A stretch of 64,000 nt of DNA, from contig CAIOTH010000034.1 in assembly GCA_903861145.1 (NCBI GenBank), positions 44,398 through 108,397 on the forward strand. Direction: 5' to 3'. Position 1 is the first letter of the stretch; each line of letters starts with the position of its first letter. Of this stretch, positions 35,116-44,015 are shown piece after piece. A model generated the notes under the pieces. The model was not told the DNA's origin. It made no database searches and worked only from the letters and a program-made list of their open reading frames with translations. Made by a program: the position numbers and the translations under genes. The stretch is from an uncultured Bacteroidota bacterium. Its GTDB lineage: Bacteria; Bacteroidota; Bacteroidia; Chitinophagales; LD1.

Positions 35116-36147
35116 TCAAAATATCGGGCAGTAATTATTGTAATTTGTTTTGCCCGGTTTCTCCTTTTTAAAAATATACTGAACCGATAATTCCAAAGCG
35201 CCCTGTGCCTGGGTAGCGGTTTTGAGTCCGGAGTTGTTTAAATCATAACTAACGCCCACTCTTGTATTGTAAAACTCCACACCGGCAGCTAAAATAACAG
35301 CATCATTAATTCGATACCATGGCCCACCAAACACTGCAACGTCATCATTTACCCAATAATTTACTGCTAAGCCAAAGTTATACTGCTCTGCATTAGACTG
35401 TAACATGAACAAAAAGGTTGGATCAAGGCTAAGTGTATTATCTCTGTTCAGCATTATTTCAGCGCCACCATTTACATTGAATCGAAACGGTAAACGGTTG
35501 GTTCCGTTATCGTTTAAAAACGACTCTCTGGGCCGTGATAAGTGATCCATGGCAAATCCAAAATAGTAATGAAAATTATCCTTCGGAGCATGCGACCATA
35601 ACACTCCCATATTTACATCCGGATAAATCAGGGCTTTGCCGCTGTAATTGGTTTCGCCATTCGGCAAATTTGTGTTAAAACCAAAATTATCGAGCTGATT
35701 TTCGAAAACAAGGTTATTAATATTAACCTGCTTACTAACTACACCTGCTTGCATTCCAAACGAAAGATGTCCCTTGCCATATCTGTCAACCGATTTATGA
35801 TATGCAATGGAAAGCATGCCCGAAAAAGTTGTGAGAGCGCCATCGCCTGCCTTATCGGTGTAAAACATGCCGCCTATACCAAAGCCGTCGTTGCCCAATC
35901 TGTCGCGTAACAAAGGAGCATCAAAAGATGCCTGGTAGGTTTGATACGGGGCAATGGTATTGAGGGTGGGTATGTTAAACCATTGGTTACGATAATTGAA
36001 CGATGCACGAAAAACTCCGTTAACCAAACCTGTAAGGGCCGGGTTAAGAGTTAGGGGCGAAGCATAATACTGCGAGAAATGGATATCTTGGGCATAAGTG
36101 CACCCAATACAACATGCCAACAGCAATAAAGAATAAATCTTTTTCAT
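35116..36147 (-). CDS. PorP/SprF family type IX secretion membrane protein
   Basis: The 343-residue protein has a signal peptide (LLLLACCIGCTYAQ), then the PorP/SprF opening DIHFSQYYASPLTLNPALTG. A beta-barrel pattern of alternating strands ends in LELSVQYIF. It is an outer membrane protein that partners with T9SS cargo of type B, and in Flavobacterium SprF is required for SprB secretion. It is the upstream member of the pair with the 30650 adhesin. Confidence 0.93.
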   Translation of the reverse strand: MKKIYSLLLLACCIGCTYAQDIHFSQYYASPLTLNPALTGLVNGVFRASFNYRNQWFNIPTLNTIAPYQTYQASFDAPLLRDRLGNDGFGIGGMFYTDKAGDGALTTFSGMLSIAYHKSVDRYGKGHLSFGMQAGVVSKQVNINNLVFENQLDNFGFNTNLPNGETNYSGKALIYPDVNMGVLWSHAPKDNFHYYFGFAMDHLSRPRESFLNDNGTNRLPFRFNVNGGAEIMLNRDNTLSLDPTFLFMLQSNAEQYNFGLAVNYWVNDDVAVFGGPWYRINDAVILAAGVEFYNTRVGVSYDLNNSGLKTATQAQGALELSVQYIFKKEKPGKTNYNNYCPIF

Positions 36148-36322
36148 CAGTATATGTTTTACCCATTTAAGGTTTTATGAAATGAGCATTTTCTTAATCT
36201 TCCTGATATTTGAAGATGAGATTAATTGAAAGCCGTTTAACACGAAACACCTTAAAATAATACCTGCTAAAGTTAGATAAAAAAAGTATTTCACCAAATC
36301 AGCTAATACCAAGACGGTAATT

Positions 36323-37240
36323 TTAACTAAAGCGTTGGCGGAGGCCATTTAAAATAGAGCTTTTATAATGGTAAAAAGCCTCTTCGGATGCACCAAAGCC
36401 TTCGTAGAACCGTGCAATCGTGGCAATTGACGAACCCTCAAAATCCAGTATAAAATCTGAGTTTGAAAACTTCCTGATGATTTGGTCAAAAAGAAAGTGC
36501 GAGGCCCCGGTTCTTTTACCCGCCGCGGATGAGGTATTAATAATACCAATTAGGCGTTTTCCATGAAATATGATTAGCACCGCAGCCACTAAATTACCCG
36601 TGTTATTGTAAGTAGTAAAGATGTTGGCACGGCTATTTGATATAAGCGCCTTGGTTACATTTTTGAAAATTTTTTCGTGTTTCGGTTTAAAGTTTTCTTT
36701 AGTACGATTTACATTATCCAGGTAAAACGCCTGAAAAGGTTTCATGTCGCTTTGCTCTGAAAACAAAAGGCCTGCTTTGTTGGCCTTGGCAATATTTCTG
36801 CAATGGCTAACCGAGTATTTTTTTTGTATAGCGGGGTAATTGCTATTTAATGGCAGCAACAAGTTTTTTCTTTTAGTTAAACCAAACTCCTCAGCCACTT
36901 CCACTGCCGTTGGATTTAAATTGATGTTGATATATGGAAAATGCCCACTTGCCGTTTTTAAAAAAAACCGATGCACCTCAGTTTTAAGCGGTTTAAGGCT
37001 AAATACCCCAAGTTGCTGGCAATAGTAAGGCTGATAAAGGCACTTTACCCCCATTTTTCGTAGCCAAACAAGCGGCATAGCCGCTTCAAAATCATTTAAC
37101 ACCAAGGCCCCCCAGTTTTCAGCTACAGCATCTAGGTACCACGAGAGGGCGTAAGGCAATGTGTTGAATGAACTATTTATTAGTTCATCCCACTTTTGCA
37201 GGTCAATTTCCTTGTGTTCTAAAAAACGGATATTGTTCAC
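36323..37240 (-). CDS. FemAB/GNAT-like acyltransferase
   Basis: The 305-residue protein shows DFEGSSIATIARFYEGFGASEEAFYHY near the C-terminus, the signature of the FemAB-like GNAT_acetyltransf_6 group. The N-terminal half (FNTLPYALSWYLDAV, YQPYYCQQLGVF) also fits. These enzymes add acyl or aminoacyl groups to cell-wall or surface molecules. It overlaps the upstream deacetylase-like gene by 4 nt (ATGA), so both are translationally coupled in one operon. Substrate unknown. Confidence 0.75.
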   Translation of the reverse strand: MNNIRFLEHKEIDLQKWDELINSSFNTLPYALSWYLDAVAENWGALVLNDFEAAMPLVWLRKMGVKCLYQPYYCQQLGVFSLKPLKTEVHRFFLKTASGHFPYININLNPTAVEVAEEFGLTKRKNLLLPLNSNYPAIQKKYSVSHCRNIAKANKAGLLFSEQSDMKPFQAFYLDNVNRTKENFKPKHEKIFKNVTKALISNSRANIFTTYNNTGNLVAAVLIIFHGKRLIGIINTSSAAGKRTGASHFLFDQIIRKFSNSDFILDFEGSSIATIARFYEGFGASEEAFYHYKSSILNGLRQRFS

Positions 37241-38559
37241 TCTTTTTCAGTTAGAGCCGATGCTTCTTTGGCAACAGATTCAAATACATTTTTCCATCCT
37301 TTCCAAATGCCCGTTTCGGTAAAGGAGCTATTATGCCAAAGGCCTATAAACGGCCCCTCTACCTCCTTTACCCACTTCATTACTTGTAATATCTTTTCCA
37401 GCGATTCTCTTGCATTTAGTTTATTGTACTGGGCAAGTGTAGTATCCATAAATGCGAACGGATATATTTTAACATTGGTACGTTCGTTGGTAGCAAGGTT
37501 GAAAAAATCGAAAGGAGTGCATGTTGCCGCTCTAAAACCTATACGCGCCGCGTAACCAAAGGAGTAATCTTCGGTAATTCCTATACGGCTAAGGCTGACA
37601 TATGATGCGGGTAATGTGAACCGAAGGTAGTGGAACCGGTTGGCCGTAACTTTTACACCCGAGATATGTTGAAGCCTTTGTATCTCATCTTCCATAACGC
37701 CATTGGAAATGTGAGACATATAAGAAAGATGAATCCCGATGTCGCTTTTTCGAGTAACAGTTTTAATAGTTTCTTTAAAAGGCCCGAAGGTGTGCAAGTT
37801 GTTTTTATCAAACTCGGATGGGTTGCCAACCTGGAAGAAAAACTTTGTTTTAATGGAATACTTTCTGCAAACATCCAAAACTTCATCAAAGGTATCGAAA
37901 GGGTCCTTTTTATTTCTTACCAGCACCTGGTACCTGTCTCTTGCCTCTTTGAAATTAGACAGAAGCAAAGACCGGACAAAGCCCTTAAGGTTTGGCTTAA
38001 ATCCCTTGCCAAGATATGCGTATGCAGAATCGACATCAATAGTTACAAGGTATTCGAACTTATTATTCTTGAATTTAAGTTGTGTGTATTTGGCCTGAAG
38101 TAGCTTTTTTAAGGATAAGGCGTAAAAATTAATCATCGGTTTGCCTAAAAAACCTCCAATGTAATTCATGCTTTGACTTGGCCGATACCTATCGTACTTA
38201 TCTTTTTTGTGCAGCAGATATTCATTATACCCTGCCAGCATAACAAACGAACTGGCAAACATGTCAAAAGGCAAAACCGATTGTTCTGAAACGCGATAGA
38301 GGCCAATCATGTTTTCGTAGTTAATAAAGTCGAGCGGTTGAATTGTAATATTAGTTTCAAAAAGCACTGATGCACATTCAAAAAACAATTCATTACCAAT
38401 CGCTCTATTGGCGTATGCAAATTTAGCCCCGTTATGATTCAAAAATGATTCGCTATTGCTTGTCAGGTCATATTCCAGGCCCAGCAGGTCGCCTACAATA
38501 AAATCAAACGTGTATTTTAGCCGTTCGCTGGTTTGCTCAGTAAAAATCAGTAGCCTCAC
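37237..38559 (-). CDS. Polysaccharide-deacetylase-like protein (N-terminal DUF7033-like)
   Basis: The 440-residue protein begins with a domain of about 130 residues not seen in ordinary deacetylases, then has YLVTIDVDSAY at about residue 178. That stretch corresponds to the TFDDG motif of CE4 enzymes. KTKFFFQVGNPS, GIHLSYMSH and LWHNSSF fit the following strands and His sites. Key Asp and His residues are present but spaced differently from the 573 protein. It is probably cytoplasmic. It stands 5 nt after the 38565 gene and overlaps the next, so it is part of a three-gene unit for surface glycan or cell-wall modification. Confidence 0.65.
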   Translation of the reverse strand: MRLLIFTEQTSERLKYTFDFIVGDLLGLEYDLTSNSESFLNHNGAKFAYANRAIGNELFFECASVLFETNITIQPLDFINYENMIGLYRVSEQSVLPFDMFASSFVMLAGYNEYLLHKKDKYDRYRPSQSMNYIGGFLGKPMINFYALSLKKLLQAKYTQLKFKNNKFEYLVTIDVDSAYAYLGKGFKPNLKGFVRSLLLSNFKEARDRYQVLVRNKKDPFDTFDEVLDVCRKYSIKTKFFFQVGNPSEFDKNNLHTFGPFKETIKTVTRKSDIGIHLSYMSHISNGVMEDEIQRLQHISGVKVTANRFHYLRFTLPASYVSLSRIGITEDYSFGYAARIGFRAATCTPFDFFNLATNERTNVKIYPFAFMDTTLAQYNKLNARESLEKILQVMKWVKEVEGPFIGLWHNSSFTETGIWKGWKNVFESVAKEASALTEKE

Positions 38560-38564
38560 GTCAT

Positions 38565-39251
38565 TTATTTTTGCCTGTAAAATGTTTCGTTTCGCAAGTA
38601 TTTGGCTTTAAGTAAGGGGCAAATTTTATAGCGCTCGTCTTTTGTGTCTTCGTATAGCACCGCAAGGGTTTCAAAAACTGTGGTAATACCAATTTTGTCG
38701 CACCACTCAAATGGGCCAAAAGGATAATTGGTTCCTAGTTTCATGCCCATATCAATATCTTCAATACTTGCAGTTGCCTCCTGCAAAGTGTAGCAAGCCT
38801 CATTGATTATCATAAAAATAATGCGGGGCTTTATTAACCCTATTCTGTCTTCTACCACATGGTAATCAATTCCCAATTGCTTCATTAATTTATCCAATTC
38901 GGGTGTTTGAAACTTCCGGTACAGGCTTACCTCCCATTTAGATTGGCTGATAAAAGAGGGCAGACCATTAAAGCCAAAAAGCATGCACCTGGCTTTTACA
39001 TTATTTGTATATACTGCTTCATTAAGGCTCAGTTTTACAGCATTTACAAAAACGGGTTTATCCCTAAGCCCGGCATAAATTGAAAGATTTGAGGAATCGT
39101 CGTCAAAATTCAGGTCAAAAATGCAGTCGTAATCCTTATAGTCTTCATCGTTATCGCCGTCGGTAAAGTCAATTTCAAGGCCTTCGGCGGTTGATAACTT
39201 TTCACGTAACTCATCTGCCCTTTGTTCCTCACCAACCAAAAGTATTTTCAT
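38565..39251 (-). CDS. 3-hydroxyacyl-CoA dehydrogenase-like protein (degenerate N-terminal domain)
   Basis: The ATG at 39251 (MKILLVGEE) gives 228 residues. The C-terminal half PRIIFMIINEACYTLQEATAS and DMGMKLGTNYPFGPFEW is the 3HCDH C-terminal domain. The N-terminal part is short and lacks the NAD-binding GxGxxG loop (it has VGEEQRAD), so cofactor binding is doubtful. Members usually have about 280-300 residues. It could be a non-redox or partner version. It heads the operon with the 38559 and 37240 genes, and divergently faces ridA. Confidence 0.7.
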   Translation of the reverse strand: MKILLVGEEQRADELREKLSTAEGLEIDFTDGDNDEDYKDYDCIFDLNFDDDSSNLSIYAGLRDKPVFVNAVKLSLNEAVYTNNVKARCMLFGFNGLPSFISQSKWEVSLYRKFQTPELDKLMKQLGIDYHVVEDRIGLIKPRIIFMIINEACYTLQEATASIEDIDMGMKLGTNYPFGPFEWCDKIGITTVFETLAVLYEDTKDERYKICPLLKAKYLRNETFYRQK

Positions 39252-39319
39252 AAATATTGTAGATTCGAAGTGCAAAATAATTTTTCTTCTCGCAAAACCG
39301 AAATCATATCACACACAAT

Positions 39320-39703
39320 ATGGCAAAGAGCATCATTCAAACCAAACAAGCACCGGCAGCCATTGGGCCTTATTCGCAGGCAGTTAAGGTGGGCAACCTG
39401 CTTTTTGTTTCGGGTCAAATACCTATTGACCCCGAAACCGGTACCGTTATTATTGGGGGAATTGAGGCCGCTACACACCGGGTCATGAAAAATATTGAAG
39501 CCATTTTGGAAGCCGCCGAGGCCGGCTTTGACCATGTTGTGAAAACCACCATATTTATTAAAAACATGGATGATTTTGCTAAGATAAACGCGGTATATGC
39601 CTCGTATTTTACAGGTAAATACCCGGCGCGCGAAACAGTTGAAGTTTCGAGACTACCCAAAGATGTAGAGATTGAAATTTCGATAATAGCAACTCTGGAC
39701 TAG
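39320..39703 (+). CDS. ridA: RidA family reactive-intermediate deaminase
   Basis: The 127-residue protein has the RidA pattern: APAAIGPYSQAVKVGNLLFVSGQIP and YPARETVEVSRLPKDVEIEI, with R104 binding the substrate carboxylate. RidA hydrolyses 2-aminoacrylate and related enamines to ammonia and keto acids, protecting pyridoxal enzymes. It forms trimers in the cytoplasm. The start codon is 68 nt from the divergent 3HCDH-like gene. Confidence 0.94.
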   Translation: MAKSIIQTKQAPAAIGPYSQAVKVGNLLFVSGQIPIDPETGTVIIGGIEAATHRVMKNIEAILEAAEAGFDHVVKTTIFIKNMDDFAKINAVYASYFTGKYPARETVEVSRLPKDVEIEISIIATLD

Positions 39704-39710
39704 AGTAGTG

Positions 39711-40586
39711 CTATGCCCGGGTAGTAAAATACACCCCACCAAGTATTAGTAGCATACCCCCAACCTGCAAAATTGATAGCGTTTCACCATCAAACATGCC
39801 CCAGGCTATGGCAATAATAGGTACCAGGTAAGTAACACTGGTTGCAAAAAGCATATCAGTGCGCTGCAATAAACGGTAAAATAATATCCAGGCAATAAAG
39901 GTTCCAAAAACTGCCAAGGCCGCAATGGCCAATATCGGCATCCAAACCTGTCCGCTGGCAATTTTAGCTGGAGCGCAGGTAAAAAATAATCCAATAAGAA
40001 CGGGCACTCCAACCATGCTCATTGAAATTGCAGTTGTATATAAAGGATTTTCACCTTGAAGTCTCTTCCTGGTAAGATTGGTGCCCAAACCATAGCATAA
40101 TGTTGCCAAAATGGGTAAAGCGGTATAAAGCCCATCCCCCCTTAGGGTAAAGTCGGGCTTACCTACAACTAAAACTACTGCGCCCATAAAACCGATAGCA
40201 ACACCCAGTAATTTTTTACCCGAAACCGCAACTTTAAAGCCGTAATACCCAATCAGAACAGTCCATAATGGCGATAAGGAATTAATGATGCCATTGATAG
40301 CGCTCTCGCCCTGCGTTAACGATAATGCAAACAAAAAAGCCGGCAACCCGATACTTATAACACCTATTAAAAAAAGGGTAAAGAGCTTTTCGCTCGGTAT
40401 TTCTTTAAGTGCTTTAAACAGTAGGGGGAGGCAACAAATAAAAGAGATACTGATGCGAAGACAAGCCATTTCAACAGGCCCGAAACCTGTTAAGCCTTTT
40501 TTCATAAGAATGTACGACGAACCCCAAATAATAGTGAGCAACGATAACAAAACCCAGTTTTGAAAATTATTTCGGGATTGTGGCAA
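39711..40586 (-). CDS. EamA-family (DMT) transporter
   Basis: The 291-residue protein has ten hydrophobic helices in two EamA repeats. WGSSYILMKKGL in helix 1 and FIAWILFYRLLQ in the second half are typical. It probably exports amino-acid- or metabolite-like molecules. The start is TTG at 40586 (MPQSRNNFQNW); no in-frame ATG lies upstream before a stop. It is convergent with ridA (7 nt apart). Confidence 0.88.
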   Translation of the reverse strand: MPQSRNNFQNWVLLSLLTIIWGSSYILMKKGLTGFGPVEMACLRISISFICCLPLLFKALKEIPSEKLFTLFLIGVISIGLPAFLFALSLTQGESAINGIINSLSPLWTVLIGYYGFKVAVSGKKLLGVAIGFMGAVVLVVGKPDFTLRGDGLYTALPILATLCYGLGTNLTRKRLQGENPLYTTAISMSMVGVPVLIGLFFTCAPAKIASGQVWMPILAIAALAVFGTFIAWILFYRLLQRTDMLFATSVTYLVPIIAIAWGMFDGETLSILQVGGMLLILGGVYFTTRA

Positions 40587-40650
40587 GACAAAAAATTTTG
40601 AAATGTTATATCAGCAAAGATGCGAAAATGGAGAATTTTAATCGGCAAGC

Positions 40651-41334
40651 CTATACCCGCGCACCGGTAGGACTAAAGATAGCCTTCTCCACCCTTTTTT
40701 GAAATCCCTCTTTTTTATTGGTTTGCGGAAAGGGGTTGTCGGGTACAGGCACGTTTAAAAAAGCACATAGTGGCTCCCAACCCTGGGCGATGTTGTATAC
40801 TAATAGTTTAGTGGGTGGAACTGTATTTTTAACCTGTTCATTCCATTCATTGTACCAAGCCATCATAGCCTTCTTATCCTCAATTTTACCATTAAAAGCA
40901 TCATCAAAAAAAATGGCCTGTAGGTGCTCATCTATTTGGGGCACGTAACTTAGTTTTTTAAAAAGGCGCCCCATAAATTTTAGAAGGGCATACTTAACCG
41001 GCGGCGGTCTTTTAAAAATTGTATTAGCCGCACTATCGTACCATTTACCCGCATCGCGAACTGTGAGTATAACCTTGGCATCCGGATACTGTTGCATTAA
41101 TTCGCGGTAATAATATGCGGCCGGGGTATCAACTGCCGCGACGTAACCCTTAAACAATGCGTGAAAGTCAGTTGTTCGTTCGGTGTGTAATTGCTTCCAG
41201 TACTGCAACTTTCTTCCGTCATTCATCAGGTCAAAGCCATGGTAGCAGCGGTCGAAACCTAACTGCTCTAAAGCCATTTTCAGCGATTCAGTTCCGGTTC
41301 GCCCCCAGCCCGCCCCTATAACTTTTAGTGCCAT
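40651..41334 (-). CDS. Sulfotransferase family protein
   Basis: The 227-residue protein has a 5'-PSB P-loop near the N-terminus (GAGWGRTGTESLKMALEQL) and the 3'-PB-like region KVILTVRDAGKWYDS. These match the short sulfotransferase group also called Sulfotransfer_4. The enzyme would transfer sulfate from PAPS to a hydroxyl or amine. The acceptor is unknown, and in bacteria this group is sometimes annotated as P-loop protein only. It lies 22 nt from a UGT-type glycosyltransferase on the same strand, so the two may modify the same product. Confidence 0.8.
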   Translation of the reverse strand: MALKVIGAGWGRTGTESLKMALEQLGFDRCYHGFDLMNDGRKLQYWKQLHTERTTDFHALFKGYVAAVDTPAAYYYRELMQQYPDAKVILTVRDAGKWYDSAANTIFKRPPPVKYALLKFMGRLFKKLSYVPQIDEHLQAIFFDDAFNGKIEDKKAMMAWYNEWNEQVKNTVPPTKLLVYNIAQGWEPLCAFLNVPVPDNPFPQTNKKEGFQKRVEKAIFSPTGARV

Positions 41335-41355
41335 ATTGAATGAAAGTAAATTTAA

Positions 41356-42639
41356 TCAGCAATAATAGGTATTGAAAAGCTCAACCGCTTTTGCCACCCC
41401 GTCCTCTTGGTTAATTCTTTCGCTAGCCAGTCGGGCTTTATTTTTTATATCAGTACTTGTTAAAGCCGAACTAATTGATGCCGATAAATTATCAGGCGTC
41501 AATCTACTCCAGGCAACAGGCTTTGTTCCGGCCCCAATATTTTCAACACACCAGGCCCAAAAGCGCTGGTCGTAAATAAGAGGTGTGATAACCGAAGGCA
41601 CGCCTGCCCGTAAGCCGGCAGCAGTTGTGCCCGCCCCACCATGATGAATTACTGCAGCCATTTTCGGGAAGAGAAATTCAAAAGGTACCGGTTCGGTAAC
41701 AAAAATATTTTCAGGCAATTCATTTTGAGCCCAACCCAGGCCGGCGTTTAAAACGACTGCCCTTTGGCCGGCACGCCGAACCGTTTCTAAAATCAGGTCT
41801 TTTATTTTCCCGTTTTTGTTTTGGCCATCGTTCATACTGCCATAGCCAATGTAAACCGGTTTGCTGCCCGATTGCAAAAACTTTTCAAGCCCGGCATCGG
41901 GCTTCCAGTAATGTGATGGCTTTAAAAACCAATAACCGGTTACACATTGCACCTTCGACCAATCTGCGGGTTTTGCAAGTACATGTTTACTATAAGCATA
42001 AAACATCAGCGGTGGAGTTTTTGTAAACGCCGCCGTAAGTGGCTCTCTAAGCGGTAATCCGTGACCGAACACTTCTCTCCACGCCGCATTCAACAGTGGC
42101 CGTTGTCCCTGCCAAACCAAATTACCCATAATGCGGTGCGATGAAAAATTGTAGGCCCTTTTAGCAAACCCTGGTAACCATGCAAACGGCGGAGGAACTA
42201 TGATGCTATGAAAATCTCGTGTGGGCCCGGCCGGACTAACACAGCCAACTGATAGCGGGATTGAAAATTCCTGGGCAATGAAAAACGTAATGTACATGGT
42301 TAGCGGCGTGCACATTAAATGGTCAGAACCCTTGCAGGCCTCAGCCAATTCTTTTACTGCTGTAAGCACCAATGGTGCCGCCTTTTGGCGCACCTTCATA
42401 ATAAAGGCAAAGGTGGTTTTGTTTTTTTCTAAGGTCTCGCGCGCTTCAGTAGAATTAATTGCTTCCTGCACGCTACCTGAGATAAGCGCGAAGTCAAGGT
42501 CATATTCGCGCACAAAAGATTCAAATGCCGCGTGGGTAGCTATTTTTACTGTATGCCCGGCCTTTTGCAGGCCGCATCCTAATGCTACAAAGGGCTCAAC
42601 ATCTCCACGGGTACCAACTGTGACAATGGTAATTTTCAT
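41356..42639 (-). CDS. UGT-type glycosyltransferase (GT1, sterol/lipid glucosyltransferase-like)
   Basis: The 427-residue GT-B enzyme starts with MKITIVTVGTRGDVEPFVALG, the typical opening of sterol- and vancomycin-type glycosyltransferases. The donor-binding motif near residue 335 is AVIHHGGAGTTAAGLRAGVP, followed by PLIYDQRFWA. It transfers a hexose from a nucleotide sugar to a lipid or small-molecule acceptor. It is followed after 21 nt by the sulfotransferase gene, and preceded after 11 nt by the amidohydrolase gene 42651-43964, all on the minus strand. Confidence 0.9.
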   Translation of the reverse strand: MKITIVTVGTRGDVEPFVALGCGLQKAGHTVKIATHAAFESFVREYDLDFALISGSVQEAINSTEARETLEKNKTTFAFIMKVRQKAAPLVLTAVKELAEACKGSDHLMCTPLTMYITFFIAQEFSIPLSVGCVSPAGPTRDFHSIIVPPPFAWLPGFAKRAYNFSSHRIMGNLVWQGQRPLLNAAWREVFGHGLPLREPLTAAFTKTPPLMFYAYSKHVLAKPADWSKVQCVTGYWFLKPSHYWKPDAGLEKFLQSGSKPVYIGYGSMNDGQNKNGKIKDLILETVRRAGQRAVVLNAGLGWAQNELPENIFVTEPVPFEFLFPKMAAVIHHGGAGTTAAGLRAGVPSVITPLIYDQRFWAWCVENIGAGTKPVAWSRLTPDNLSASISSALTSTDIKNKARLASERINQEDGVAKAVELFNTYYC

Positions 42640-42650
42640 GAACGGGGGAA

Positions 42651-43964
42651 TTAATTCACGCCATACTTCTTCGAAAATTTTTCGTTCAACGCTTTTTGTT
42701 TATTGCTTAAATCAATTTGACGGCCACTAATAAAAGCCTGCTCTATTTTCGATGTTTTCATATCCAGCAAATCACCGTTTGAAATAATGAGCGAAGCTTC
42801 TTTTCCCTTTTCCAATGTTCCAATCTGGTTATCCAGTTTCATAATTTTGGCAGGGTTATAGGTTATGGCTTCCAGCGCCTCTTCTTTAGTTAATCCGTAA
42901 GCTGAAGCCGTGCCCGCTTCAAACATAAGATTGCGCTCCTGCCAAAAAGCACCAATGCTAATACAGTAAAGAACGCCCGCTTTTTGCAACATACCCGGTG
43001 TTTTATATGGTTGCTGAATATCCTCGTCATCATAAGTGGGTAAATCGTGGCACTTGCTTAAAATAACAGGTATTTTTTTCTGCGCCAAAACATCGGCAAT
43101 CATGTATGAGTCTTTGGCTTCTACCAAAACAATATTTATTCCCAATTCTTCGGCAAAGGCAATTACATGAAGCATCTCTTTAACGTAGTTCACGCTCACG
43201 TAAACGCTTTTGCTTTTATCAAATAACCCTTTCATCGCTTCAAAGCCAAGGTTTGTTTTTTCATGTGCTCCAACTTCAAAATAGCTTTTGGCATCCTTAA
43301 AATAGTCCTTCAAATCGGCTACTTGTTTGTCATAATCCTTATTCAATTCAAATCCACTCGGCTCCGCCCACCATCCTTTTCTGCGAAACATCGATGGCCA
43401 GTTAATAAACAGGCCATCTTCCTGTTTTACCGCCGCGTCTTCCCAATTCCAGGCATCTAACTGCACTACACCACTGGTGCCCGAAATCAAGCCTCCTTGG
43501 GGTGCAACCTGCGCGTATAAAACACCGTTACTACGTAAAGTAGGTGTAACGCGGCTATCGGTATTGTAAGATACAATGGATCGCACATTGGGATTAAATG
43601 TCCCGACCTCGGCATTATCGTTTGTTGCCCTTACTGCTTCTATTTCGCTTAGCCCCACAATGGTATTGGTTGCAATAATACCAGGGTAAATTTGTTTACC
43701 CGTACAGTCAATTACCTTCCCCATTGTGGCATCGGTTTTAATGCTTGGGTTCTCTTCTAAAAAAGTGATTTTACCATTTTCGAAACCAATGGTTGCATTT
43801 TGCAACACCTTTCCATTGCCTACATGTATTGTAGCATTGGTTAAGTATATTTTGCCTTGCTGTTGTGGCGCTGGCACCGGTACGTCCGGCGCTTGTGCAC
43901 TTGAATAGTTGGTTGCAAAAAGTGCAAGAGCAAAACTGGCAAAAACAAACTTTATATTTTTCAT
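42651..43964 (-). CDS. Amidohydrolase-like secreted protein lacking the HxH metal motif
   Basis: The 437-residue protein has a signal peptide (MKNIKFVFASFALALFATNYSSAQ) and the shape of the amidohydrolase superfamily: beta-sandwich strands, ending TLEKGKEASLIISNGDLLD. At the expected position of the PGxIDxHxH motif it reads YPGIIATNTIVG, so the two metal-binding histidines are missing. Later metal His are not evident. It may act as a non-catalytic partner. It lies 51 nt downstream of the 998-residue amidohydrolase and is probably co-transcribed with it. Confidence 0.8.
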   Translation of the reverse strand: MKNIKFVFASFALALFATNYSSAQAPDVPVPAPQQQGKIYLTNATIHVGNGKVLQNATIGFENGKITFLEENPSIKTDATMGKVIDCTGKQIYPGIIATNTIVGLSEIEAVRATNDNAEVGTFNPNVRSIVSYNTDSRVTPTLRSNGVLYAQVAPQGGLISGTSGVVQLDAWNWEDAAVKQEDGLFINWPSMFRRKGWWAEPSGFELNKDYDKQVADLKDYFKDAKSYFEVGAHEKTNLGFEAMKGLFDKSKSVYVSVNYVKEMLHVIAFAEELGINIVLVEAKDSYMIADVLAQKKIPVILSKCHDLPTYDDEDIQQPYKTPGMLQKAGVLYCISIGAFWQERNLMFEAGTASAYGLTKEEALEAITYNPAKIMKLDNQIGTLEKGKEASLIISNGDLLDMKTSKIEQAFISGRQIDLSNKQKALNEKFSKKYGVN

Positions 43965-44015
43965 AATCCGCTATTTATCGATTTAATACTCACTTCAAAG
44001 CCTTACAATTTCAAT

